Part shown: positions 16,565 to 24,685 of the stretch, piece by piece
Position numbering within the stretch: the first letter of the stretch is position 1
Layout of the letters: every line of letters begins with the position of its first letter
Assembly (NCBI GenBank): GCA_964571275.1
Contig: CAZNCQ010000005.1
Coordinates: forward strand, 1 to 64,000
DNA length: 64,000 nucleotides
From: DASRQZ01 sp964571275
Lineage (GTDB): Bacteria; Myxococcota_A; Polyangia; Fen-1088
Reading direction: 5' to 3'
Notes under the pieces: generated by a model
What the model saw: the letters and a program-made list of their open reading frames with translations, nothing else
Database searches by the model: none
Told to the model about the DNA's origin: nothing
Position numbers and translations under genes: made by a program

Positions 16565-17883
16565 TCAGGTATGCCTGTGCATCTTTTCGTGCGCCTTCTC
16601 TTCCGCCTTCTCTTCCGCCTTCTCTTCCGCCTTCTCTTCCGCCTTCTCTTCCGCCTTCGTTTCGCCGCCGGACCCGTGCTGGTGGCGGTGATNNNNNNNN
16701 NNNNNNNNNNNNNNNNNNNNNNNNNNNNNNNNNNNNNNNNNNNNNNNNNNNNNNNNNNNNNNNNNNNNNNNNNNNNNNNNNNNNNNNNNNNNTCCGCCTT
16801 CTCTTCCGCCTTCGTTTCGCCGCCGGACCCGTGCTGGTGGCGGTGATGCAGGTCTTCGCTGTGCGCGTGCGCGTGCGACATCGCGGTGTGCGAGTGGCGA
16901 TGGCTGTGTGGTGCGCGCGGCATCATGTCGTGTGCGTGGCCGTGGTGGCCGTCGTCATGGTCGTGCATGTGCTCGTGGTCGATCGCGTCGTGGCGGTGCG
17001 GATGTTCGTGGCGCTCGGACAGATGCAGCGCCACACCGGCGGCGATCAGCACCGCGGCGACCGGGAACGCGACGCCCAGCCAGGGCGATCCCGCGATGAA
17101 CGCGACCGCGACGCCGAAGAACGGCGCGGTCGCGAAGATCGACGCCGTGCGCGCCGCTCCGACGATGTGTTGCGCGCGCAGGTACAGCTGCAGGCTCACG
17201 CCGTAGCCGAACGCGCCCAGCAGCAGCAGCGCCAGCGCGTTCGCGAGCGGCGGCGCCACGTCGCGGGCGGCGGCCGCCACCACGCCCGACATCGCGGCGC
17301 CGAGAAATCCCTTGGCGCTGACGACCTGAAGCGGATCGAGATCGGCGAGCGCGCGGGAGAGCAGGTTGTCGAGCGACCACGCGAGCGCGGCCCCGGACAC
17401 CAGGCCGACGCCCAGCACGGTCGAGCCGGAGGCAAGCGAGGTCCCGACGAGGACCGCCGCACCGACGGTGATCAGCAGCGCGGCAGCGGTCACGCGGGCG
17501 CCGACGAACTCGCGCAGGAGCACGCGCGCGAGCCCGATCGTGAACGGCGCCTCGAGCGCCAGCAGCAAGGACGCGGTCGCGCCGTCGGTGCGGCGCAAGC
17601 CCGCGACCAGGAGCGCGGGCGCGATGACGGCGCCGAGCAGCGCGACCAGTCCCAGACGCCCGCGCGACCCGCGCAGGACGGCCGGGTGTTGCGGGGAAGG
17701 TGCGCGAAGACTTGCGATGAGCGCGGCGGTGAGCGCGGCGCCCAGATACACCAGCGAGCCCGCAAAGAACGTCCCCACGCCCGCGCTAGCGCGCTTGAGC
17801 AGCGGCGCGGTCACGCCGAAGAGCAGCGCAGCGAGTCCGGCGAACGTGATGCCGCGCTGCAATTGTCCGGCATGCGTGCGCAC
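16565..17883 (-). CDS. EamA/DMT-family transporter with His-rich tail and EEKA repeats (split by assembly gap)
   Basis: Ten hydrophobic helices (from RGITFAGLAALLFG to PWLGVAFPVAAVLIAAG) and two homologous halves identify a drug/metabolite transporter of the EamA type. After HLSERHEHPHR comes a tail with more than twenty histidines, including HSHRHSHTAMSHAHAHS and EDLHHRHQH, a tail I know from proteobacterial DMT proteins and that probably binds metal. The frame then meets 100 Ns. Removing the Ns plus one copy of the 55-bp duplicated flank restores the frame; the end then reads five EEKA units and stops at 16565, giving about 387 residues. I chose the GTG at 17883 because an ATG at 17985 would overlap the divergent rhodanese start. 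The exported substrate is unknown. Confidence 0.75.
16593..16652 (-). repeat. Five tandem 12-base repeats encoding EEKA
   Basis: Five perfect copies of GCCTTCTCTTCC (plus strand) lie at 16593-16652. Read in the restored frame of the transporter gene on the minus strand, each unit encodes Glu-Glu-Lys-Ala, a strongly helical charged repeat at the C-terminus after the His-rich tail. One more copy appears just right of the gap as part of the duplicated flank. Such a short exact repeat is prone to copy-number change and is also the likely reason assembly broke here. Confidence 0.85.
16638..16692. repeat. 55-bp sequence duplicated on the other side of the gap (left copy)
   Basis: The 55 bases at 16638-16692 are identical to those at 16793-16847, immediately right of the N block. 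Both copies encode the same HHRHQHGSGGETK-type segment and start of the EEKA repeat. The simplest explanation is that two contig ends overlap and were scaffolded with Ns instead of being merged. Confidence 0.9.
16693..16792. other. Assembly gap of 100 Ns
   Basis: Exactly 100 unknown bases, a common scaffolder default rather than a measured distance. It sits between identical 55-bp ends and inside the transporter gene. As given, it shifts the reading frame (100 is not a multiple of three). Deleting 155 bases (gap plus one flank copy) makes the distance from 17883 to 16565 divisible by three. Confidence 0.98.
16793..16847. repeat. 55-bp sequence duplicated across the gap (right copy)
   Basis: Exact copy of 16638-16692; see the left copy. 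The right contig continues normally into the transporter's His-rich tail, so this copy is in its natural context up to 16847. Confidence 0.9.
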
Positions 17884-17983
17884 GTCAGGAGTCTGCCCGA
17901 AAACCCGGGTCGTCGGCTGCGTGAGATCGACCCTTGACCAAGATCGCCCGCGGCGTACGTTCGACTGCACCAGAGGAGAACCC

Positions 17984-18361
17984 ATGGTTACCCCAGCCCA
18001 TGACCCGACCGCCGTGCCGGTCCTTACGCGTCAGCAATTGCAGAGCAAGCTCGCCAGCGGGCAACCTTTCAAGTTGTTGATGGCGGTCAGCGACTTCGGA
18101 TTTCGGGTCAAGCACATCCCCGGCTCGATCCGGGTCACCACCGAGCCGAGCACGTTCTCGTGGCTGCCCAAGGATGCCGACATCGTCGTCTACTGCTCCG
18201 ACGTCGATTGCCGATTCAGCCGTCGCGTTCTCGAACGCTTGCAGGAGAGCGGTTTCGTCCACCTCAGCCACTACGCGGGCGGGTTGACCGACTGGGAAGC
18301 GGCGGGCCTGCCGCTCGAGGGCGACTGGGTGCCCGGCGCGGGCGACGCGCCCCCGTCTTGA
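17984..18361 (+). CDS. Single-domain rhodanese-like protein
   Basis: This 125-residue cytoplasmic protein is one rhodanese domain: FRVKHIPGSIRV at the entry strand, then DIVVYCSDVDCRFSRRV, where the first Cys (after VVY) is the likely persulfide-forming residue, and LSHYAGGLTDWEAAGLPLEG at the end, the conserved GG...W..AG.P. The loop reads C-S-D-V-D-C-R, resembling rhodanese-like proteins with a second Cys, so sulfurtransfer or phosphatase-like chemistry is both possible. The ATG at 17984 follows AGAGGAGAA by a few bases, a strong ribosome site. It is divergent from the EamA transporter and converges tightly (three-base gap) on the alpha/beta hydrolase gene. Confidence 0.88.
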   Translation: MVTPAHDPTAVPVLTRQQLQSKLASGQPFKLLMAVSDFGFRVKHIPGSIRVTTEPSTFSWLPKDADIVVYCSDVDCRFSRRVLERLQESGFVHLSHYAGGLTDWEAAGLPLEGDWVPGAGDAPPS

Positions 18362-18364
18362 TGG

Positions 18365-19147
18365 TCAATCGCCGCGGGTTCCGTCGAGGAATCGCACCAG
18401 CACCGGGCCGAGAGACGCGGGCTCGATGTCATGGGTCGCGCCTGCGAGGATGAGTGAACGCCCGTTCGGGAGCAATCGCCCGAGTTCGTCCGTGACCTCG
18501 CGCATGATCGGTGGCCCTGCGCTTCCCGCGATCGCCAGCACCGGCTGGCGCACCCGTGTGGCAAGAGAGGGCGAGAGGGCGTCGGAGGCGACGATCGTCG
18601 CGTCGTAAACCAGGGTGTGCGCCATCGCCTCGAGCGCGCGCCGGAAGGGCGCGTGGCGCAGCTGCGCGACGATCGGCTCCGGAATGCCGACCACCTGCCG
18701 CTGAAAGTACTCGACGGCGTCACCGCGACGGCCGGCGGCGATCAGTGACGCGAGCGTCGCGACGTGCTCGGCCGGTCGCGCGGGTGGCGGCTCGTACAGC
18801 GCGAGCTTGGTGATGGCCAGACCCGCCGCCGCGGCACGAAGCGCGAGCACCGCTCCCGACGAGTATCCGAACACCGCGGCCGTGCGCCCGGCCGCGCGGA
18901 TCAGGGCGTCGAGATCCTCGATCTCGCGGTCGACGTCGTAGGCCGCCGCGTCGCCGCTGTCGCCTCTGCCCCGGCGGTCGTAGCAGAGCACAGTGAAATG
19001 CTTCGCCAGAGACGCCGCCAGCGGCGCGCCGGTCCGCCGGTCATTGAAGGCGCCGACCACCAGGATGAGCGGCGGTCCGTGACCGACCTGGTCGAACGCG
19101 ATCGCGGTGCCGTCCTTGGAATTCGTCTTCGTCGGTTGCGGGGTCAT
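18365..19147 (-). CDS. Alpha/beta hydrolase
   Basis: This 260-residue cytoplasmic protein has the alpha/beta hydrolase fold: GPPLILVVGAFNDRR (the oxyanion region, lacking the common HG), VLCYDRRGRGDSGD, the nucleophile elbow FGYSSGA (Ser near residue 96) and a late His in LILAGATHDIEPASLGP. A short cap region lies at about residues 125-195. This type is often annotated as pimeloyl-ACP methyl ester esterase-like, but the substrate is not predictable. It stands alone between the rhodanese gene (convergent) and the sigma-factor gene (same strand, upstream, 76 bases). Confidence 0.85.
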   Translation of the reverse strand: MTPQPTKTNSKDGTAIAFDQVGHGPPLILVVGAFNDRRTGAPLAASLAKHFTVLCYDRRGRGDSGDAAAYDVDREIEDLDALIRAAGRTAAVFGYSSGAVLALRAAAAGLAITKLALYEPPPARPAEHVATLASLIAAGRRGDAVEYFQRQVVGIPEPIVAQLRHAPFRRALEAMAHTLVYDATIVASDALSPSLATRVRQPVLAIAGSAGPPIMREVTDELGRLLPNGRSLILAGATHDIEPASLGPVLVRFLDGTRGD

Positions 19148-19223
19148 GCGGGTCTCCTTTCGAGGCTTCTGTCGTGTAGACCCGGCCCGCGGAGAAACTC
19201 ATCGCCGCAGACGACGAAAAAAA

Positions 19224-20270
19224 CTACGAGAGGACCGGCGGCAAATTGAAGGCGTCGCAGAGCTCACCCGAGAACGTCGTCAGCTCCGCGATCTGACCGC
19301 CTTCGACGCGCAGGACCAGCACGGCCGCCAGGCGCAGCTCCGACTCCCCCGCGCGGCGGAGGTACGCCGCCGCCGCCGGTTGCCGATTGGCCGCGGTGGC
19401 GACCATCTTGAATTCGCCCTGAAAATGCGGGGGAAAGCGCCGCAGCATGCTGCCGATCGCGGCCCGACCGTCGAACCAGAGCGCGGCCGGCGGCATCGCC
19501 CAGCGCGCGTCCTCGCGCAGGAGTTGCGTGACCTCGTCCGGGTCGCCGCGCTCCCAGGCCGCCATGAAGCTCCGCAGCACCGCCAGCTGCTCGGCGGTGA
19601 CGGGGACGCTCGGCGCCCAGTCGTCTCGGCCCGGCGGCAGGCGCGCGCGCATCGTGGCGTGCGCGCGCTGGAGCGCGCTGTTCACCGAGGCGACCGTGGT
19701 CTCTAGCAGCGCGGCGATCTCTTCGGCTGACCAGCCCACGACGTCGGACAGGATCAGGATCGCACGTTGCCGCGGCGGCAGGTGTTGCAGCGCCGCGACG
19801 TAGGCGAGCTCGATGGTTTCGCGTGCGGCGAAGCGCGCGTCGGGCCGGCTCTCGACGGGCGCCGGCACCTCGAGCTCTGCGTCGGGATACGGTTGCAGCC
19901 AGGGGATCTCGGGCGATAGCGTGGGCCGCGGCCGCGCCTCCGACGCTGGCGTTGCCGCCGTCACCGGCGAGACGACGTCCTGGGGCAAGACGCGCGACGG
20001 CGCGCGCTCGAGCGCGCTCAGGCAGACGTTGGTCGCGATCCGATAGAGCCAGGTTCGAAACAGCGACTTGCCTTCGAACCCTTCGCGGCCGCGCCAGGCG
20101 CGGAGCATCGTCTCTTGCACCATGTCCTCGGCCTCGTCGAACGAGCCGAGCAGCCGGTAGCAGTGGGCCCGCAACGGGCGGCGGTGGGGCTCACACAGCG
20201 CCGCGAACGCCGCCTGGTCGCCGCCACGAGCGGCCGCCACGATCGCCTGTCCCTCGATCGGGCCGTTCAT
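19224..20270 (-). CDS. ECF-type sigma factor with C-terminal NTF2/SnoaL-like domain (SigX5/ECF56-like)
   Basis: This 348-residue protein has sigma region 2 (residues about 10-85: RAHCYRLLGSFDEAEDMVQE, LFRTWLYRIATNVCLSALER), a linker with WLQPYPDAELEVP, region 4 (about 145-205: AALQHLPPRQRAILILSDVV, ALLETTVASVNSALQRAHAT) and an NTF2/SnoaL-like domain (about 220-345: LRSFMAAWERGDPDEVTQL). This order and the WL.PYPD linker match the TIGR02960 group of sigma factors, where the tail domain replaces a separate anti-sigma factor by regulating activity itself. It overlaps the upstream alkB-like gene by four bases (ATGA), so the two are co-translated. Its regulon is unknown. Confidence 0.85.
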   Translation of the reverse strand: MNGPIEGQAIVAAARGGDQAAFAALCEPHRRPLRAHCYRLLGSFDEAEDMVQETMLRAWRGREGFEGKSLFRTWLYRIATNVCLSALERAPSRVLPQDVVSPVTAATPASEARPRPTLSPEIPWLQPYPDAELEVPAPVESRPDARFAARETIELAYVAALQHLPPRQRAILILSDVVGWSAEEIAALLETTVASVNSALQRAHATMRARLPPGRDDWAPSVPVTAEQLAVLRSFMAAWERGDPDEVTQLLREDARWAMPPAALWFDGRAAIGSMLRRFPPHFQGEFKMVATAANRQPAAAAYLRRAGESELRLAAVLVLRVEGGQIAELTTFSGELCDAFNLPPVLS

Positions 20271-20926
20271 GCCCGCTCCGGATCGGCGGGCGAGCGCACG
20301 GTCAACGAGTAGCGCTCCTCGCGCACGGGGCAGACGCGGTGTTGCCAGTCCGCGCGCGCTTCGCCCGCCAGCACGAACAGGCTGCGCGGCGCCAGCTCCT
20401 GCTCGATCGCGCCGGCTCCGCGCTCGCCGGCTCGGTCCACGCGGGCTCCGTCGCGGTCGACGTCGCCGGCGCGCTGCAGTTGCAGGCGTGCGGCGGTGCC
20501 CAGCGACAGCGAGAGCACCGTCGGTCCGAATGCGCGGTTGTCGGCGTGCCAGCCAATCGCGCCGCCCGACGGGTAGTGCAGCGCCGTGCACAGGGCGAAG
20601 TCCGCGATCGTCCGGCCCGCCAGCGCGGCCGTCCGGCCCAGCCCCTCGCACGCCGCCTCGACCATGCGGTCGCGGTAGACCGCGAGCTCGGGCGGCAACG
20701 CGGGCGCCGGCTCGAGCCGCCGGCCCTGGGTGAGATAGCGCGCGCCGAACGACATCGCGCGCCGCCGCGCCGTCTGTCCGCGAAACGTGACCAGCTTCCA
20801 GTCGGCCGAGGCCGCGAACCAGTCGAGCAGCGCGCGCTCCTCGGCGCGCGTGATCAGCTCCGGGACGTACAGGAATCCCGGCGGTTGAGCTGCTGCGGGC
20901 GCGGCGACGGCAGTTCTCGGGGGCAT
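20267..20926 (-). CDS. alkB: AlkB-family 2-oxoglutarate-dependent dioxygenase
   Basis: This 219-residue protein carries the AlkB signature: the iron site GWHADN (H127-x-D129) with H196 in WQHRVCP, and the R-x-S-x-T-x-R end (R205 to R211) that matches the R-x-N-x-T-x-R motif binding 2-oxoglutarate. GFLYVPELITRAEERALLDW at the start is typical of bacterial AlkB homologues. The enzyme oxidatively removes alkyl groups from DNA or RNA bases such as 1-methyladenine. In most bacteria it sits with ada, but here it is the first gene of an operon with an ECF sigma factor (four-base overlap). A non-repair substrate cannot be excluded. Confidence 0.88.
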   Translation of the reverse strand: MPPRTAVAAPAAAQPPGFLYVPELITRAEERALLDWFAASADWKLVTFRGQTARRRAMSFGARYLTQGRRLEPAPALPPELAVYRDRMVEAACEGLGRTAALAGRTIADFALCTALHYPSGGAIGWHADNRAFGPTVLSLSLGTAARLQLQRAGDVDRDGARVDRAGERGAGAIEQELAPRSLFVLAGEARADWQHRVCPVREERYSLTVRSPADPERA

Positions 20927-21010
20927 CGCTCCCCGAGCATGAACGATCTTCGCCCGGCCGGCGGACGGGATCTGGTCCCGCCCACCAGCCGGACGAACCG
21001 GCCGCGCGGG

Positions 21011-22774
21011 TTACTTGCCGCCGGCGAACATGGGCTTGGCCGGCGCAAGCGCGGCCTCGGGCGGCGCCACGGGCACCTTGCCGCTGCCGACGGTCTCTGG
21101 CCCCATGCCGTGCGGCGCCGTGAGCGCCGAGATCACGTACTCGGGATAGGCCGAGATGCCGTGCTGATCGATGTCCATGCCGGTGAGCTCACCCTCGTGC
21201 GAGAGCCGCAGCAGCCGCACCGCCTTGAGCGCGTAGAACATCGCCATGGCCGTGACGAACGTGGCCGAGCAGACGACCAGGCTCCCCACGCATTGCGCTG
21301 CCAGCACCTTGGTGCCGCCACCGTAGAACAAACCGGTGAGCGCGTCGGCCGATTTGGCGGCAACCTGGGGCACGCCGAACGGGCTCGAACCCGCAGCGGA
21401 GTTCTGGCCGCTGGCGAACAGGCCCAGCGACAGCGTTCCCCAGATTCCGCACAGCCCGTGAACCGGCCAGGCGCCGACGGGATCGTCGATGCGCAGGTAC
21501 TCGAGCAGCTCCATGCCGCCGACGACCAGCAAGCCGGCGACCGCACCGAGAACGCACGAGCCGACGTCGCTGACCCAGTAGCAGGGGCAAGTGATGGCGA
21601 CGAGACCGGCGAGGAAGCCGTTGATGATCGAGGCCGTGTCCCATTTTCCGCCCATGAAGAACACCAGGACCACGGCGGCGATTCCGCCCGTGCAGGCGGC
21701 GAGCGTGGTGTTCATGGCGACGCGGCCCACGCCGGCGGCGTCCATGATCGACAGCGTCGAGCACGGGTTGAAGCCGTACCAGCCGAACCAGAGGATCAGG
21801 CCGCCGATGACCGCGATCGTCAGATCGTGCGGAAGCATCGGCGCGCCGCCGTCGCGCCTGAACTTGCGACCGAGCCTCGGCCCCAGCACGATCGCGCCCG
21901 CGATGGCGACCCAGCCGCCGATCGAGTGCACCACGGTCGAGCCGGCGAAGTCGTGGAAGTTCATGCCCAGCCCCGACAGGAAGTGGCCCGGGGTGCCCAT
22001 CGTCGCCAGGAAGCCATCGGGCCCCCAGCACCAGTGGCCGAAGATCGGGTAGATCAAGCCCGACACGCCGATCGAGTAGATGACGTCGCCGATGAAGCGG
22101 GTGCGGCCGACCATCGCGCCCGAGCAGATCGTCGACGCGCAATCGGCGAAGGCGAACTGGAACAGGTAGTGCGCGAAGACCGGGATCCCCGTCGACGCGT
22201 ACAGCGTGGTGACGTTGACGTCCTTCATGAAGATGAAGCTCTTGGTCGCGTCGTTGGGGTCATGCCAGCCGATGAACGCGTTGCCCGCGCCGAACATGAA
22301 CGCGAAGCCCCAGCCCCAGTGGATGAGGCCGCAGACGCAGGTGTCGAATACGCATTCGACCAGAACGTTCACGGTCTCGCGGCTGCGGCAGAAGCCGGCC
22401 TCCAGCATCGTGAAGCCGGCCTGCATGCCGAACACCAGGAATGCGCCCAGCAGAACCCAGGCGGTGTTGAGAGCGTTGATATGGTCGGCGGGCTTGATGG
22501 CCGCGTATGGGTCAGCGGCGGGCGCCTGCGCGTAGGCTGGCGTCCCGGCGATCATCTCGTAGGCATAGTGCCCGCCGAAGAGGATCGCGACCAGGACCAC
22601 CAGACCCAGGCATTTGCCGCCGATCAACAAACCGGCGTAACGACGCCATTGCGGATCCGTCCACCGTCCCTGCAACCGCGACCATTTCTGCGACCACGAT
22701 AACTTCACCACATCGTCGGCCGCGGTCCGCTCGACGATGGGCCGCTTCTTCTTCCGACCCGTCAGTTTGATCAT
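21011..22774 (-). CDS. amt: Ammonium transporter, Amt family
   Basis: This 587-residue integral membrane protein belongs to the Amt/Mep/Rh family. Visible family residues are the pore pair in HDFAGSTVVHSIGGW (the Asp and first pore His) and PVHGLCGIWG (second pore His), plus AGFTMLEAGFCRS. It moves ammonium into the cell. It is longer than AmtB (about 400 residues): about 70 extra N-terminal residues contain a basic region and an additional hydrophobic helix, and the C-terminus extends past GMDIDQHGISAYPEYV, a motif found in many long Amt proteins. The ATG at 22774 follows GGAGGAAA. No glnK-type gene is adjacent. An NtrC-like regulator gene lies upstream on the same strand. Confidence 0.93.
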   Translation of the reverse strand: MIKLTGRKKKRPIVERTAADDVVKLSWSQKWSRLQGRWTDPQWRRYAGLLIGGKCLGLVVLVAILFGGHYAYEMIAGTPAYAQAPAADPYAAIKPADHINALNTAWVLLGAFLVFGMQAGFTMLEAGFCRSRETVNVLVECVFDTCVCGLIHWGWGFAFMFGAGNAFIGWHDPNDATKSFIFMKDVNVTTLYASTGIPVFAHYLFQFAFADCASTICSGAMVGRTRFIGDVIYSIGVSGLIYPIFGHWCWGPDGFLATMGTPGHFLSGLGMNFHDFAGSTVVHSIGGWVAIAGAIVLGPRLGRKFRRDGGAPMLPHDLTIAVIGGLILWFGWYGFNPCSTLSIMDAAGVGRVAMNTTLAACTGGIAAVVLVFFMGGKWDTASIINGFLAGLVAITCPCYWVSDVGSCVLGAVAGLLVVGGMELLEYLRIDDPVGAWPVHGLCGIWGTLSLGLFASGQNSAAGSSPFGVPQVAAKSADALTGLFYGGGTKVLAAQCVGSLVVCSATFVTAMAMFYALKAVRLLRLSHEGELTGMDIDQHGISAYPEYVISALTAPHGMGPETVGSGKVPVAPPEAALAPAKPMFAGGK

Positions 22775-23206
22775 ACGTTTCCTCCAGCAACGTTGTTTCG
22801 TCGGGCGGGATGCGCCCTGAGGACGCAACTATCGCCGGGCGACATTGCGGGCGGATTTCGCGCGCGTCTGTTCGCGGTTAAATCTCACGCTGAACAAACC
22901 TCGACGCGGCGCTCGCTCTGGGCGGCACCTATCCAAGCGGTCAAACTCGCAAAAACCAGCCAATTTCAAGCCCTCGGCGAAGGGGCGGACCGTTTCTGGC
23001 CTGGAGGACCGAGACGGCGCCACCATGGCGCCCGAACCAGCTCTCCGCCGAGGACTTAATTTCGAATCATGGTGTTTGCAGGTCTCCGCATCTCTGGTCC
23101 TGCATTCTGCCAAACGAGTGTTTCGCAAATATGTCGATTGCGTCCAATGTGCGTAACTCTGACGCGCGCCGATGAACGTTGCGCGTTCGTCGGCGTGCCG
23201 CCGGCT
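22775..23206. other. 432-base intergenic region upstream of amt
   Basis: This is the longest non-coding stretch apart from the gap. It separates the 3' end of the NtrC-like gene from the amt start, both on the minus strand, so it should hold the amt promoter. Its base composition is lower in GC than the genes, notably around 23040-23160. I searched by eye for the sigma-54 pattern (GG and GC ten bases apart) and for TTGACA/TATAAT and found no convincing match. I see no small gene, no riboswitch and no clear terminator. Confidence 0.5.
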
Positions 23207-24556
23207 CTAGGCGCGGCGTTTGTCGCGGCGGTAGAGCGTGGTCGGGTCGATGCCCAGGATCGACGCGGCCTTCGCTTTGCTGCCGCGCGCGAGGCGCAGG
23301 ACGGCCTCGGTGTACCGCTCTTCGAGGTCCTCGAGGGAAACCGACGTCGCCGCCAACAGCTCGATCGGGTCGATGGGAGACACCGGCGCGATCGCCGCGC
23401 GAACCGCGTCGGCGTCGATCTCCGGCGTCGCGCACGTCACCACCAGCCGCTCGACGAGGTTCTCGAGCTCGCGGACGTTGCCGGGCCAGAGGTGACCTTC
23501 GAGGATGCGGAGCGCCTCGGGCGAGAAGGTGCGCGGCGCCGCGTCCGGCTTCGCCGGCCGGCGCCCGAGGAAATAGCTCACCAGCAGCGCCACGTCCTCG
23601 GTGCGCTCGCGCAGCGGCGCCACCCGTATCGGAAGCACGTTGAGGCGGAAGTAGAGATCCTCGCGAAACTTTCCATCCTTGACCAGCGCGTGGAGGTTTC
23701 GCTGGGTCGCGGCGATGCAGCGGACGTTGACATGACGCGTATCCTCGCTCCCGACGGGCCGGATCTCGCCCGTCTGCAGGACCCGCAGGAACTTGGCCTG
23801 CAGCGCGAGCGGAAGATCGCCGACCTCGTCGAGAAACAGGGTTCCGCCATCCGCTTGCAGGAAGAGCCCTCGCCGGGGGCTCGTCGCGCCCGGGAAGGTG
23901 CCCTTGATGTGGCCGAAGAGCGCGCTGTCGAGCAGCATCTCGGGCAAGGCCGCGCAGTTCACCGCGACGAACGACGCCTCCCGGCGTTCGCTCTCGAGGT
24001 GGATCGCGCGCGCGACGGTCTCCTTGCCGGTGCCGGTCTCGCCGGCGATCAAGACGGCGCTCGGGGCGTCCGCGACCCGTTGAATCAGCGCCTTGAGCTC
24101 GGTGACGGCTGCGCCTTGCCCGACGAGGCCCATCGATTGAAAACGTTCCCTGAACGCGGCCCTCAGCTGGCGGTTCTCCTCGCGCTCGCGCCGCTCGTGT
24201 CCGGCGCGCTCCAGCAACATGCGGACGGTCGCCATCTTGAATGGCTTCGTGACGTAGTGATACGCGCCGCGCTGAATGGCGTCGACGGCGCTCTCGATGT
24301 TGCCGAAGGCCGTCATGATCACGACCGGCAGGTGCGGATCCACCTTCTGGATGGCCTCGAGCAGATCCAGGCCGTCGACGTCGGGCATGCGCAGGTCGGT
24401 CAGCACCACGTCGCAGCCGCCGCTCTCGAGACGTCGCAAGGCGAGCGCGCCGCTGGTGACCGGCTCGACCTCGAATCCGTTCCGGCCGAGGTACTCCGAG
24501 ATGGTGTCGACCATGTCGGCGCTGTCGTCGACGACCATGACCGAAGCTTTCCGCAT
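23207..24556 (-). CDS. NtrC-type response regulator with altered GAFTGA motif
   Basis: This 449-residue regulator has a receiver domain (1-120, phospho-acceptor D54 in VVLTDLRMPDVDG), an AAA+ central domain (about 140-370) and a Fis-type DNA-binding helix-turn-helix (about 410-449, KAASILGIDPTTLYRR). Walker A (GETGTGKE) and Walker B (GGTLFLDEVGDLP) are intact. The sigma-54 contact loop that should read GAFTGA reads GTFPGA (23885-23902). In characterised regulators changes in this loop usually abolish sigma-54 activation, and some natural variants act with the main sigma factor instead. The gene is divergent from a histidine kinase gene, its likely partner, and lies upstream of amt. Confidence 0.9.
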   Translation of the reverse strand: MRKASVMVVDDSADMVDTISEYLGRNGFEVEPVTSGALALRRLESGGCDVVLTDLRMPDVDGLDLLEAIQKVDPHLPVVIMTAFGNIESAVDAIQRGAYHYVTKPFKMATVRMLLERAGHERREREENRQLRAAFRERFQSMGLVGQGAAVTELKALIQRVADAPSAVLIAGETGTGKETVARAIHLESERREASFVAVNCAALPEMLLDSALFGHIKGTFPGATSPRRGLFLQADGGTLFLDEVGDLPLALQAKFLRVLQTGEIRPVGSEDTRHVNVRCIAATQRNLHALVKDGKFREDLYFRLNVLPIRVAPLRERTEDVALLVSYFLGRRPAKPDAAPRTFSPEALRILEGHLWPGNVRELENLVERLVVTCATPEIDADAVRAAIAPVSPIDPIELLAATSVSLEDLEERYTEAVLRLARGSKAKAASILGIDPTTLYRRDKRRA

Positions 24557-24685
24557 CCAGCAGCTACGAACCTAACGGCGCCAGGTTTACGTCGGGTTTC
24601 CATCTGGCGCGGACCGTGTAAATTCTGCCGGCGCCGGACGTGAGCAACGCAACGCGCTCGGAAGACCGAGGCATATTGATCGCTC

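Noticed and set aside
16593..16652. Short tandem repeat as a CRISPR or regulatory array
   Set aside because: Units are 12 bases with no spacers and are in frame in a coding sequence.
16003..16690. Arg/Lys-rich continuation of the transporter frame left of the gap
   Set aside because: It arises only because the false gap shifts the frame; collapsing the gap gives the EEKA-repeat ending and a stop at 16565.
19823..22702. 959-codon plus-strand open frame across sigma, alkB and amt genes
   Set aside because: It spans several clearly recognised genes on the other strand and has only low-complexity composition, so it is a shadow.
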